Part shown: positions 35,093-46,256 of the stretch, piece after piece
Layout of the letters: each line of letters begins with the position of its first letter
Numbering within the stretch: position 1 is the stretch's first letter
Assembly (NCBI RefSeq): GCF_038502225.1
Contig: NC_091308.1
Coordinates: 25,520,716-25,584,715 of the forward strand
Reading direction: 5' to 3'
Length of the DNA stretch: 64,000 nucleotides
Origin: Cherax quadricarinatus
Taxonomy: Eukaryota > Arthropoda > Malacostraca > Decapoda > Parastacidae
Program-made: the position numbers and the translations under genes
The notes under the pieces: generated by a model
What the model was told of the DNA's origin: nothing
Seen by the model: only the letters and a program-made list of their open reading frames with translations
The model's database searches: none

Positions 35093-37711
35093 GTTTCCCT
35101 ACTAGACCACATCTGGACCAACACCATATCCCCTTTAAAATCAGGCATAATCACAGATAATACCACAGATCACTACCCTACCTTCCTCATCACAAACCTT
35201 GGCAAATTACCCCAAGACACTACTAAAGTCACTTTCAGACTTCACAGTGAGTCAGCCATTAATAACTTCACAGCAGCAGTGACAAACATTGACTGGCACA
35301 CTGAACTAGAAATCTATAGAGATATTGACGAATGTATTAATAATTTTTTAAAAAAGACCCAATACCTTTACAACAAGCACTGCCCCCCAAAAACTAAACA
35401 GATGACAGCTAAGAGACTGAACAGTCCCTGGCTAACACTCAGCATCCTCAGATCCATAAATACAAAGCAGCTGTACGAAAAACAGTACAGAATGGGTCAC
35501 ATAACCAGGGACCAAACAAAACGTTACTCGTCAATCCTAACCAGCCTGATAAGAAGGGCTAAAAAATTGTATTATGAGAACAGATTATCCAACTTACGAG
35601 GTGATATAAAAAAGACCTGGAAAACCCTATCAGAAATTCTATGAACAAAAAATATATCACGAAATAGCAAAATTGAATTAACATAACCAGAGGAACCCCA
35701 ACCCCCACCTACTGAAACAGCAAACAGGCTCAATAATTTCTTCTTCACTATAGGAAAAATCCTTGCCAATAAAATCCCAAGCTCAGATACCCCACCCAAT
35801 GACTCCCTCACTGGCAACTACCCGAACACACTGTTCCTAGCTCCGACTAACCCTGCTGAAGTCTCCCTTATTATCAACACACTAAAAAACAAGACAGGAG
35901 ATTTAAATACCTTACCACCCTTTATATACAAAAAAGCGTCACAAGTACTATCACCAATCATTGCAACACTCTTTAACAAATCCATAGAATCCTCTACCTT
36001 CCCTACAGTTCTCAAAATAGCAAGGGTCACCGCGATCCATAAAGGAGGAGACCAAACAGACTTGAATAACTATAGGCCAATATCCAACTTACACCCTCTC
36101 TCTAAAATCTTCGAAAAATTAATTCATAAGCGAATCTATTCCTACCTCATCTCCCACAACATACTCAACCCCTGTCAGTTTGGGTTCAGGCCTAATAAAA
36201 ATACTAATGATGCTATTATACACATGCTAGAACACATATACACTGCAATAGAGAAAAAAGAAGTCCCACTGGGGATCTTCATTGACTTACGTAAAGCTTT
36301 TGATACAGTTGACCATGACTTGCTCCACGTAAAATTGTCGCACTATGGTATAAGAGGGCACTCCCTCAACTACCTAAAGTCTTACCTCAGCAACAGAAGC
36401 CAATATGTGTACACAAACGGGGCAAACTCTTCAGCACAGCCAATTACAGTTGGTGTCCCACAGGGAAGTGTCCTTGGCCCTCTTCTCTTTCTCATACACA
36501 TAAATGACCTACCAAATGCATCGCAACTACTCAAACCCACACTATTTGCAGATGACAATACATACGTCTTCTCTCACCCGAGCCCAGTCACGCTAGCCAA
36601 TACTGTAAATACCGAATTACAGAAAATATCTACCTGGATGAGTACTAACAAACTTACTCCAAACATTGACAAAACCTACTTCATTCAGTTTGGTAACAGA
36701 GCTACAGACGTCCCTCTTAACATAATGGTAAACGGATCACCTATCACAAAACTCACAGAGGGAAAATTCTTAGGAATCCACCTTGATAATAGACTCAAAT
36801 TTCAAACACATATACAACAAATTTCCCAAAAAATTTCCAAGACTGGAGGCATACTATCGAAGATACGGTACTATGTTCCACAGTCAGCCCTCCTGGCCCT
36901 ATATCACTCACTTATTTACCCCTATCTCACCTATGGAATTTGTGCATGGGGCTCAACAACAATAAACCATCTCAGACCATTAATTACCCAACAAAAGGCT
37001 GCAGTCAGAATGATAGCAAATTCCCACTACAGGCAGCACACTCCACCAATATTCAAAACTCTAAACCTACTCACCATACGAAACATCCATACTTCTTACT
37101 GCACCTACTACATTCATAGAACACTTAATTCTGATATAAACCCTTCCCTAAAACGTCTCCTTACCAACCTCAACAGAACACATGACCATAACACAAGGCA
37201 CAGATCACTCTTTGATGTTCCTCGTGTCCATCTCACACTATGCAAAAACTCAATGCACATAAAAGGCCCTAAAATCTGGAATTCATTACCTGTGAATATA
37301 AAAGAAACACTGTCTGTTTATAAATTCAAGTCTCTTCTCAAAAATCACTTACTCACCCACAACTAAATAAATACTGAATAATCGTATCTCATAAATTGTA
37401 TCTCGTAAATGTTTCTCATTATTGTATCTCATGTCTAACCTGTGACCCAATCAAACTTTATTTTTTAATTACATTACCTAACAGAATACTCCATTTTACT
37501 GAATGCTCAGCAACACAGTAAATGACCATATGACCTGTCTTTGTAATACTCATTTGTGCTAAATTGTTATCTGTTTACGATAATGTTTTTACCACTGAAT
37601 ATATTATTGCTTAGTTAATCTTAAGTTAATTTTAAGCCTGCCCATAATGCTCTGCATACAAGGAGCTTTGGCATGTTGCACTGTAATAACTGTATTCCTT
37701 TGTACTTCACT
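35093..37711 (+). pseudogene. L2/CR1-like LINE (LINE-B), 5'-truncated
   Basis: It starts in the C-terminal part of an endonuclease (LLDHIWTNTISPLKSGIIT, TDHYPTFLI), continues through a linker frame (35279-35644), then breaks by a stop at 35642 and later frameshifts before the RT frame 36062-37366. After the stop codon a 3' UTR of about 340 bp ends with CATAATGCTCTGCATACAAG and GAGCTTT near 37645-37670. That terminus is shared with the SINEs at 2225 and 53697. It ends directly against the 3' end of a minus-strand LINE-C. Confidence 0.85.
36062..37366 (+). CDS. LINE-B reverse transcriptase frame
   Basis: A 434-codon uninterrupted frame: NNYRPISNLHPLSKIFEKLI (fingers), NPCQFGFRPNKNTNDAI, GIFIDLRKAFDTVDHDLL (motif A), VGVPQGSVLGPLLFLIHIND (motif B), TLFADDNTYV (catalytic motif C intact), then TPNIDKTYFIQF, KFLGIHLDNRLKF and the C-terminal IKGPKIWNSLPVNIKETLSV. 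The catalytic residues are present, but the upstream part of the ORF is broken, so the element is not autonomous as it stands. Product would be a reverse transcriptase used for target-primed insertion. Confidence 0.88.
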   Translation: MNNYRPISNLHPLSKIFEKLIHKRIYSYLISHNILNPCQFGFRPNKNTNDAIIHMLEHIYTAIEKKEVPLGIFIDLRKAFDTVDHDLLHVKLSHYGIRGHSLNYLKSYLSNRSQYVYTNGANSSAQPITVGVPQGSVLGPLLFLIHINDLPNASQLLKPTLFADDNTYVFSHPSPVTLANTVNTELQKISTWMSTNKLTPNIDKTYFIQFGNRATDVPLNIMVNGSPITKLTEGKFLGIHLDNRLKFQTHIQQISQKISKTGGILSKIRYYVPQSALLALYHSLIYPYLTYGICAWGSTTINHLRPLITQQKAAVRMIANSHYRQHTPPIFKTLNLLTIRNIHTSYCTYYIHRTLNSDINPSLKRLLTNLNRTHDHNTRHRSLFDVPRVHLTLCKNSMHIKGPKIWNSLPVNIKETLSVYKFKSLLKNHLLTHN

Positions 37712-37747
37712 GTTTACCTGGAGTTTACCTGGAGAGAGTTCCGGGGG

Positions 37748-39520
37748 TCAACGCCCCCGCGGCCCGGTCTGAGACCAGGCCTCCTGGTGGATCAGAGCCT
37801 GATCAACCAGGCTGTTGCTGCTGGCTGCACGCAAACCAACATACGAGCCACAGCCCGGCTGATCCGGAACTGACTTTAGGTGCTTGTCCAGTGCCAGCTT
37901 GAAGACTGCCAGGGGTCTGTTGGTAATCCCCCTTATGTGTGCTGGGAGGCAGTTGAACAGTCTCGGGCCCCTGACACTTATTGTATGGTCTCTTAACGTG
38001 CTAGTGACACCCCTGCTTTTCATTGGGGGGATGGTGCATCGTCTGCCAAGTCTTTTGCTTTCGTAGTGGGTGATTTTCGTGTGCAAGTTCGGTACTAGTC
38101 CCTCTAGGATTTTCCAGGTGTATATAATCATGTATCTCTCCCTCCTGCGTTCCAGGGAATACAGGTTTAGGAACCTCAAGCGCTCCCAATAATTGAGGTG
38201 TTTTATCTCCGTTATGCGCGCCGTGAAAGTTCTCTGTACATTTTCTAGGTCGGCAATTTCACCTGCCTTGAAAGGTGCTGTTAGTGTGCAGCAATATTCC
38301 AGCCTAGATAGAACAAGTGACCTGAAGAGTGTCATCATGGGCTTGGCCTCCCTAGTTTTGAAGGTTCTCATTATCCATCCTGTCATTTTTCTAGCAGATG
38401 CGATTGATACAATGTTATGGTCCTTGAAGGTGAGATCCTCCGACATGATCACTCCCAGGTCTTTGACGTTGGTGTTTCGCTCTATTTTGTGGCCAGAATT
38501 TGTTTTGTACTCTGATGAAGATTTAATTTCCTCATGTTTACCATATCTGAGTAATTGAAATTTCTCATCGTTGAACTTCATATTGTTTTCTGCAGCCCAC
38601 TGAAAGATTTGGTTGATGTCTGCCTGGAGCTTTGCAGTGTCTGCAATGGAAGACACTGTCATGCAGATTCGGGTGTCATCTGCAAAGGAAGACACGGTGC
38701 TGTGGCTGACATCCTTGTCTATGTCGGATATAAGGATGAGGAACAAGATGGGAGCGAGTACTGTGCCTTGTGGAACAGAGCTTTTCACCGTAGCTGCCTC
38801 GGACTTTACTCTGTTGACGACTACTCTCTGTGTTCTGTTAGTGAGGAAATTATAGATCCATCGACCGACTTTTCCTGTTATTCCTTTAGCACGCATTTTG
38901 TGCGCTATTACGCCATGGTCACACTTGTCGAAGGCTTTTGCAAAGTCTGTATATATTACATCTGCATTCTTTTTGTCTTCTAGTGCATCTAGGACCTTGT
39001 TGTAGTGATCCAGTAGCTGGGACAGACAGGAGCGACCTGCTCTAAACCCATGTTGCCCTGGGTTGTGTAATTGATGGGTATCTAGATGGGTGGTGATCCT
39101 GCTTCTTAGAACCCTTTCAAAGATTTTTATGATATAGGATGTTAGTGCTATCGGTCTGTAGTTCTTTGCTATTGCTTTACTGCCCCCTTTGTGGAGTGGG
39201 GCTATGTCTGTTGTTTTTAGTAACTGTGGGACGACCCCCGTGTCCATGCTCCCTCTCCATAGGATGGTAAAAGCTCGTGATAGGGGCTTCTTGGAGTTCT
39301 TGATCACGGAGTTCCATGAGTCTGGCCCTGGGGCAGAGTGCTTGGGCATGTCATTTATCGCCTGTTCGAAGTCATTTGGTGTCAGGATAATATCAGATAG
39401 GCTTGTGTTAACCAAATTCTGTGGCTCTCTCATAAAAAAATCATTTTGATCTTCGACTCTCAGTCTGGTTAGCGGCTTGCTAAAAACTAAGTCATATTGG
39501 GACTTGAGTAGCTCACTCAT
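37748..39520 (-). CDS. LINE-C reverse transcriptase frame
   Basis: A 590-codon open frame: SAPGPDSWNSV, KNYRPIALTSYIIKIFERVL, GFRAGRSCLSQLLDHYNKVL, VIYTDFAKAFDKCDHGVIAH (motif A), SSVPQGTVLAPILFLILISD (motif B), SSFADDTRICMTV (catalytic FADD intact), FNDEKFQLLRYG, KDLGVIMSEDLTF and the tail SYVGLRAASSNSLVDQALIH. One residue is lost after WNSV (copies at 59882 and 61004 read WNSVFIKN). It is the RT half of a longer protein; the upstream part continues to about 40000 in other frames, so this start is not a true initiation site. Confidence 0.88.
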   Translation of the reverse strand: MSELLKSQYDLVFSKPLTRLRVEDQNDFFMREPQNLVNTSLSDIILTPNDFEQAINDMPKHSAPGPDSWNSVIKNSKKPLSRAFTILWRGSMDTGVVPQLLKTTDIAPLHKGGSKAIAKNYRPIALTSYIIKIFERVLRSRITTHLDTHQLHNPGQHGFRAGRSCLSQLLDHYNKVLDALEDKKNADVIYTDFAKAFDKCDHGVIAHKMRAKGITGKVGRWIYNFLTNRTQRVVVNRVKSEAATVKSSVPQGTVLAPILFLILISDIDKDVSHSTVSSFADDTRICMTVSSIADTAKLQADINQIFQWAAENNMKFNDEKFQLLRYGKHEEIKSSSEYKTNSGHKIERNTNVKDLGVIMSEDLTFKDHNIVSIASARKMTGWIMRTFKTREAKPMMTLFRSLVLSRLEYCCTLTAPFKAGEIADLENVQRTFTARITEIKHLNYWERLRFLNLYSLERRRERYMIIYTWKILEGLVPNLHTKITHYESKRLGRRCTIPPMKSRGVTSTLRDHTISVRGPRLFNCLPAHIRGITNRPLAVFKLALDKHLKSVPDQPGCGSYVGLRAASSNSLVDQALIHQEAWSQTGPRGR

Positions 39521-40645
39521 TTCCTTGCTGTCATCTGTATAGGACCCATCTTGTTTAAGTAGGGGCCCAATACTGGATGTTGTTCTCGACTTCGATTTGG
39601 CATAAGAAAAGAAATACTTTGGGTTTCTTTCGATTTCATTTATGGCTTTTAGTTCTTCTTACGATTCCTGACTCCTATAAGATTCCTTTAGCCTAAGTTC
39701 GATGTTTGCTGTTTCTCTGACCAGTGACTCCCCACGCATTTCAGATATATTGGTATCTTTTAGCCGCTCTGTTATTCTTTTCCGTCGCCTGTAAAGGGAG
39801 CGCCTGTCTCTTTCTATTTTACATTTACTCCGTTTTCTTAAAGGAATAAGCCTTGAGCAAACATCGAGTGCCACCGAGTTAATCTGTTCTAGGCATAAGT
39901 TGGGGTCTGTGTTGCTTAGTATATCTTCCTAGCTTATATCGTTTAGGACTTGATTTACTTGGTCCCACTTTATGTTCTTGTTATTGAAGTTGAATTTGGT
40001 GAAGGCTCCCTCGTGACTAATCTCATTTTGTCGGTCTGGGGCTCCGCGCATACATGTCTGAACCTCGATTATGTTGTGATCTGAGTATATTGTTTTTGAT
40101 ATGGTGACATTTCGTATCAGATCATCATTGTTAGTGAAGATGAGGCCTAGTGTATTCTCCAGTCTAGTAGGCTCTATTTTGTGCAGAGATTTAAAAGCTC
40201 GTTTGTATGTGAGTTCTCGTCAGAGCTGCCTCCTGGTGTTATCACTGCAACAACATTATTTGCTATATTCCTCCATTTTAGGTGTCTCAAGTTGAAATCC
40301 CCCAGGAGCAAGATGTTTGGGGCAGGAGCTGGCAGATTTTCCAGACAGTGGTCAATTTTTGACAGCTGTTCCTGGAATTGCTGGGACGTTGCATCTGGAG
40401 GCTTTTAGACTACCACAATGACTAGGTTTTGGTTCTCGATCTTTACTGCTAAAACTTCCACTACATCATTTGAGGCATTAAGTAGTTCTGTGCAAACAAG
40501 TGACTCTGCGATATACAGGCCAACCCTCCTCCTTTTGCCTGTTCACTCTGTCACATCTGTATAGGTTGTAACCTGGGATCCATATTTCGTTGTCCAAGTG
40601 ATCCTTTATGTGGGTCTCTGTAAAAGCCGCAAATATTGCATTTGC

Positions 40646-41307
40646 CTATGCAAGCAGTCCACGGATGAAAGGTATTTTGTTGTTCGTTGCTGGCTTTAGA
40701 CCCTGTATATTTGCAAAGAAGAATGTCATCTGCCTGGTGGTATTGGTGGTACTGGGGGGGACTTTTTTTTCCGGCACTAGTATCTGTATCTGTTGGTTTG
40801 GAGTGGAGGCCATCGACTGTGGTTCCACTCCAGAAATGACTGGATTTGGGGTACGATTTCCGCCATTTCCTGCCAGTTTTTTTTTTTTCCTTCCTGGCAC
40901 TAAAAAGCCTCTCCCTCTTGAGTGGCTGTGGCTACCCAGGTTTTCCCATGGCCTGGATGTTTTGTATCTTTTTGTCCCCTTTAGATGGTGTGCCTGGCAA
41001 TTCAAGTTATAGCACAGTCTTTCCTGTACTGAAGAGGGACACATTTCAGGGTGAAAAAGCTTACAGGAAGTGAGTTTGCATTTTCCTGTTGTCATATGGG
41101 CACGGCATTTTCTAGGGTGGTCATAGTTGCACGTCCCATTTGTTTTTCCAGATTTCCCATGTCTGCAGATACCATGTGCATAGTATGTGCACAGGCTTGG
41201 TTTCCGTTTGCCTTGGGTTTCTGTGACTGTATTCTCTGTTGGTGCATGTTTACCTGTCTCATTCCTATCCTCACTAGTACTAACAATGGAGCTCTCAGTT
41301 TTCAGCT
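40646..41307 (-). CDS. LINE-C N-terminal region with three CCCH zinc fingers
   Basis: Open from after a TAG at 41308-41306 to 40646. The frame contains three consecutive fingers: CTYYAHGICRHG...CNYDH (C-x7-C-x11-C-x3-H), CRAHMTTGKCKLTSCKLFH (C-x8-C-x4-C-x3-H) and CPSSVQERLCYNLNCQAHH (C-x8-C-x4-C-x3-H), at 41191-40985. A basic Ser/Arg/Lys stretch follows, then FFFANIQGLKPATNNKI, the start of the APE endonuclease, in the same frame. CCCH fingers usually bind RNA, so a role in binding the element's RNA is inferred. No ATG precedes the fingers; the first is inside finger 2 (41095), so the 5' end is probably truncated. Confidence 0.75.
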
Positions 41308-41330
41308 ACCTTAAGAGCTAATTTCTGTGT

Positions 41331-41480
41331 GTACCTGGAGTCGCTTCCGGAAGTCACCGCCCCTGCGGCTCAGTCCCAGACCAGGCCTCCTGGTTGCTGG
41401 CCTGATCGATCAAGGTGGTAGTGCTCAGTACCTGCAGTCCATCGTATGCACCACAACTTGGTAGATCAGGATCAGTTGAT
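41331..41480 (-). mobile_element. LINE-C 3'-end fragment
   Basis: GTACCTGGAGTCGCTTCCGG, CACCGCCCCTGCGGCTCAGT and AGACCAGGCCTCCTGG match the LINE-C 3' terminus, diverged. It directly precedes (on +) the 5' end of the neighbouring LINE-C, giving head-to-tail copies. Confidence 0.7.
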
Positions 41481-42145
41481 GAATACCGCTCCCCTAATGA
41501 CCCTCGTTTAGTCGATAGGCCTTAAGCCCAGCAAACAGGCCTACAGCCCCCTTCATTCTTCCACCTACAGCCTGTGACTCGGAACGAATTATGGATATAG
41601 TCTGGACTGCGTCTAATGGAATTACATTAGTTTTGGTTACAATATTAGTATAAAATGTGTAAAATAATAGTAGCAAATATGCATTGATAGTAGCAAACTT
41701 TTTTTCAGGTCCTTAAGTGGGTTAGCTAGAACTGGAAGGGGAACAACTGGGGTAAGAGAGGGGTGAAAAAAAAAAGTTAAGTCGCCTGACCATTTTGAGT
41801 GAGTTTTAACTCTTCGGAGGGGAGGAGGACTGGGAATGTATTTGGTAGGGGGGGAGGGAGGACCAGGCTTCATGATGAGGTAAGGTAGCATAGTGAGGTG
41901 AGGGAGGACCGGTCTGGATGATATAGGAAAAAAGATTTACACCTGGGTGCGTCGACTTAAGTAGCTTAATGCCAGCCAGTGGTAGTTTTGTGAGATACAG
42001 AAGTGATGCTAGATACCCCATGACTCTTTTATAATGTCAATTATTTTCATTACACAAACTTTTAAGTATTTTCTTTTAATGTCTTCCTCTTTAGTTATTA
42101 ACTTGTCGTTGTTCCAGGTCATGATGTGGACGTGTATTTAGCGGT

Positions 42146-42185
<40 letters not shown>

Positions 42186-42477
42186 TACCAAGTGCATATA
42201 TGTTCCTGAATCCTTGAATTAATGTCCTGTAATGTTTCTCCCATTTATAAGTTATTGCAACCACAATACCATGATCAGAGATTTTCCACCAAACTGGTAA
42301 TAGCTGAAAGTCACGACACACGGTCATGAGAGGAACTGAGTCTGGCATAACTGTCAGAGGGAAGAATCAGAGAGGATAAGATCACGACATAGAGTAGGTA
42401 ATATTGAAAATATTGACAAAGGGAGATATTGTGGTTTTCTGCAGAACAAATTTTCTAATACATGTACATTTGTAATT
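41481..42477. other. No gene (intron 2); (GT)n at 42148-42182
   Basis: Purine-rich stretch at 41700-41930 and a short GT microsatellite. No coding frame with family features. Confidence 0.5.
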
Positions 42478-42560
42478 TTTTCCAAGGCTGCGACCCACAA
42501 CAGTCGAGTAACAACCAGGTGCGTATTTACTGCTAAGTGAACAGAGGAAGCAGACTTGAA
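42478..42560 (-). mobile_element. SINE central-block fragment
   Basis: CCAAGGCTGCGACCCACAAC, AGTCGAGTAACAACCAGGTG and TTTACTGCTAAGTGAACAG are the reverse complement of the 27321-type SINE body. Confidence 0.6.
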
Positions 42561-44090
42561 AGAAGAAACCAAAGTAGGGACACCTACATGGAACTGTGTG
42601 TTCCTGCTTAAAGAAACTTCTTCACTGTAAGAGTATGGAAGTGATGGAGTTCGACTTCAAGCTGTGATTAAAAAACTAATACAACTAAACCCAAAGAGAT
42701 AATGATCAAGGCCACTAATGGATTGTGAGGCCGGACCCAAGAGATGAAGCTCATCTCCAGCAAACACAAACAAAATAATATAGAAAGGTTTAATGGAAGA
42801 TGATGGAAAACCAGGATAAAGAAAGAACTTAAAACAATGGAAGAAACACGCCAACCCTAAAACTTCCAGAGATACAAAAAACTGGAAAGGTATATACGAA
42901 TGTAGAATGAGAGGAAGAAATAAACTCTGGTAAGGACATTGTAAGCAAGTTCAAACTGAAACAATTTTCGCACATTAAAGTTTGTGATAAGCAGACTCAA
43001 TAAGAAAAACTAGATATGAAGAATAAAACATGACAAAATCGCTGAGTTTAGGAGGAATTGATTGAAAACTAAACAAGATGTTTCAAGTTGTATTTACAGC
43101 AGAAGACACTTTAAAGTGGCAGTGAACATCTCAACAGCTAGTTGAACTGGAACTCTTAGAAAGAAATAAGTAACGTATTAATGCAAATGGAAACTAACAG
43201 TGATAAATAATCCTGAGCATAGGAATTAAGCAGCTAGATGATCTTCGAGTAGTTAGATTTTATCTCAAACCTGACGTTGGAATAGGAAATACCAAACACT
43301 GAGAAATGCTGTAAGAACTGCTTAAAACCGTGAGTGAGAAGTGGATAAAACTCACGAATATTAAAAAAATATAAATCATTAACAGTTCGGTTTTTGATCA
43401 AAACTGTTAATAGCATCTATGCTAAGCTGATATTCTACATTAAAATAAATTGTTCTTGGAAGAAATGGCTAAGGTGATTATATTTATTTAATTATAAAAA
43501 ATCTTTCGAAAGAGTTCTGCACGAGATCCTTATCTGGATACTACAAAACACAGGGAGTATAATATAATAACTGTTTAAGAGGAAAATGTAAACAGCGATA
43601 AGGAGAAAAGCAATATTCTTCATGGGGAAATATGACAACGAGGTCCCACAAGGATCATGTTTATGGATGATACAAATATTCTGTGCAAAATATATAATAA
43701 AAATGAGACTGTAAATCCCTAAATAGATGGAGACAAGGATGATGGATTTACACGTAGATAAGTTCCATGAAATGGAAGAAGAAAGTGAAAACTGACAAAA
43801 AATGGTAAATATTAAAAGGACAAGAGACGTGATCAGATCACAAGTGATGGAGTTAACAACTCGACCAGTATACTGACTCACTTCCAGCTAGTCTCCTCAG
43901 ACATGGACACTAAAATGATCGAGGAAAACTGTACACAGTTAATGGACGCAGCAGTATTATGGTGTCCGCGTCAAAAAGTGTAGCTTAAAGTGGAAAAAAT
44001 CAAAACCTGCACCAAAATACATGCAATAACTAATAAATATTTGTTACGAAAGAAGACTAAAGGCTGTGAAAATGTTCCTTAATTGTTAAT
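42561..44090 (+). pseudogene. Heavily decayed LINE RT relic
   Basis: Between many stops the + strand retains FERVLHEIL (about 43503; motif A neighbourhood), EVPQGSCL (about 43640; motif B) and FMDDTNILCK (about 43660; motif C with A to M), in correct order but at shortened spacing. Everything around is AT-rich and shifted. It is an old LINE copy; clade cannot be assigned. Confidence 0.4.
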
Positions 44091-44165
44091 GCGAGGATAC
44101 GTGACGTGATAGCCACACACAGGGCCAGGAGATGTGACTCGACCCTTTTAACCTCATATATGTGA

Positions 44166-44199
<34 letters not shown>

Positions 44200-45060
44200 C
44201 CTTTCATCCCTCTCAGGCCAGGGTGAGAGTGATGATAAACAAGGAGTGTGGCTGACTGGTGAGAGCAACATAGCCTGCACGACCAGATGTGCTGAGCTGA
44301 CCGCAACAACAGAGCATTATTGCCCTCGGTGTATTTCAAGAAGGTTGTCCAGAAGAATGATGAATGTTCTATATTTACCCACCACACTCATTACCCTGTG
44401 ATCACTCGACAGGTGAAGCCAGAGTCCTCTCCTCACTCACCCCTGCTGTTCACTCAAGGTGAAGCGAGCCTCCTCCCTTCCCCATTTCATTCTCACACTA
44501 AGAGATAGTAAATGCTCAAATCTGAGCGTTTTTTTTTTTTATTTTCCTAGGAAACCTCGTTGCCAGACTCATAGTGTAGTGTTTTTCTCATTGCCTTATT
44601 CGTGGTTAATGGAACCTAACCTAATACAACTTAATCGAATCTAACCTAGCAACCTAACCAAACCTAATCTAACAGAATCGAGCCACTTAAATAACCTAAC
44701 AGAGTCCAACTTTGCTTAATTTTAAGATGAAGAAAATGCAATTTGGTGAGAAAATAGGAAATGTTAAACATTAACGCTTAGCAGAACGTGTTAAATTGTG
44801 TTAAAAATGAATTGTTGTTGCTGTTAGTAATAACATCCCAAGTTATTCACAGTGCTGGATCTAAACAGGAATCCACTTGCTGGGCTGTATCTGTTCTTGT
44901 TGCTATCGTTAAGAACGATAGCAACCATGTTGAGTTAGTCATAAGAATTTAATAACTGGGCGTCTACACTTCAAACTGAACTGTTTGTCATCCTAAAGGT
45001 ACTAAAGTTAACTTATGGCACTGAGCTTGGCTCTCTGATTATTACTGATTCTGCCATTTC
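44091..45060. other. No gene; (CA)n and CCTAA-like words
   Basis: (CA)n at 44166-44198. 44605-44705 has dispersed AACCTAACC / CTAACCTA words, resembling the arthropod telomere unit CCTAA but irregular. No coding frame. Confidence 0.5.
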
Positions 45061-45320
45061 CCCTGATGTTGGAACACGTGAAGCAGGTTTCCTGTTCTCC
45101 CTGTTACAGGAACAAGTGAAGCAAGCTTCCTCTTCCCCTATTGCTAGAACAAATGAAACTAGCTTAATCTTTTTCCCTGTTGTTGGAACAGCAGCAGGGG
45201 GAAGAGGAAGCCTGCTTCCTCTTCCTCCTGCTGCAGGGGATAGAGGAAGCTTTCTCCCTTTTTCCCCTACTGCTGTTCCAAGTGAAGCAAGCTTTCTCTA
45301 TCCCTTTCCCCCACCCAATC
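45061..45320. repeat. Degenerate 40-bp-type tandem repeat
   Basis: About six irregular units of TGTTGGAACAAGTGAAGCAA + GCTTCCTCTTCCCC. The Pro/Ser-rich open frame across it is a by-product. Confidence 0.6.
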
Positions 45321-45499
45321 AACACGTTTTCTTATCTTTGTGAATAACTGTGAAATACTTTACAAGCCTAGGGTCCTGGTGATAACTTATTGATTATGGC
45401 TCTTCAGTGAGGTTACGTGTCTGGCAGTGTTATGTGAGACTGATCTTAATTTGTTTCACAGGGGAAAGGAAAAGCCTCAAATGGGGGTCGGATGACTGA

Positions 45500-45660
45500 T
45501 CTTGAAGTAATATAATTCAGCAGGACAGAAAGATTTGCAACTTCTTAGGACATTTATTGAGGTACAATCAACGTTTCGCTGAAAAATCAATCGCAGTCAT
45601 CAGGAGTCATTTCGGGAACCTGATATACCAGTGTACAGTATGCAATGTACAAAGATCATT
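45500..45660 (-). mobile_element. Penelope-type terminus with hammerhead-like core
   Basis: On the minus strand CTGATGA (45603-45597) leads to CTG...CAG, a 3-bp-plus stem with a long loop, then C and GAAACGTTG (45577-45569), followed by TCAATAAATG. Order and spacing match the copy at 28452-28482, with a different stem II. Confidence 0.45.
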
Positions 45661-46135
45661 AAACTAGCCAAGGTGGGAGGTGTTGTTCAAATGTCCTATA
45701 TGAAGTATGGTCTGAGGAGACTCACAATAATGTACAAAGCATAAAAAAAATAATTATAAATAAAATAATGTTGAAAAGTTGAAAATTAAGTAGGCTAAGC
45801 AAGGAGGAAGGCGGTGTTTATAATTATGTCTTCCATTACTCTGGTACAAACACAGTATAGAGTAACAGAATGCAAGACTCGCTAGAAAAGAGGGTAAACC
45901 TTAGTTTTCTTAATTTCTGGCGTGACAAAAAATGTGACGAAGTATGTGACGAGTGTAGGAAGTGTGATTTAATGTGATAAAACGTGACAAAAGTGGATTT
46001 CACATACTTACTGAGCCGTTTGTTGCCTTAATTTGTAACCACTCGATTTTTAGATAACTGATTATTTACGGTGGAAACATTATTAAATGCCCTGATTTTG
46101 TTAGTTAATCATCTGAATTAAAGGAAAGTTGCTTA
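45661..46135. other. No recognisable gene (intron 2)
   Basis: AT-rich; several GTGACAAA/GTGTGAC words near 45920-45970. No domain-bearing frame. Confidence 0.4.
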
Positions 46136-46256
46136 CCGGCTAATGGCTATCTGGGCCTGAGGGGCCCTAGCACCAACAGCCTAGTGGACCAGGCGGTGAA
46201 CGGGAAAGCCTGGCTTTAAACCGGGCTGCATGGGACAAAGAACTCTTGACACCGGT
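46136..46256 (+). mobile_element. LINE-C-like 3'-end fragment, diverged
   Basis: AGCACCAACAGCCTAGTGGA, CCAGGCGGTGAACGGGAAAG and CTGGCTTTAAACCGGGC align with the AGCAACAGCCTGGTTGATCA ... GGAAGCCTGGTCACAGACCG terminus of LINE-C. Confidence 0.6.

Larger units (their letters stand above)
37712..41325 (-). mobile_element. LINE-C, near full-length CR1-like element
   Basis: On the minus strand, in order: an N-terminal region with three CCCH fingers (41191-40985), an APE endonuclease region (about 40700-40250, read in pieces), a linker, a reverse transcriptase (frame 39520-37748) and a 3' terminus TCAACGCCCCCGCGGCCCGG-type with TTTACCTGGAGTTTACCTGG on +. Stops at about 40644 and 40408 and frameshifts break the endonuclease half. 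Its 5' end abuts another LINE-C 3' fragment at 41331. It lies in intron 2, antisense to the host gene. Confidence 0.85.

Noticed and set aside
38193..38983. Plus-strand frames of 121 and 142 codons repeated at 32560, 58723, 59085, 61763 and 62188
   Set aside because: They recur only because they are antisense to LINE-C copies.
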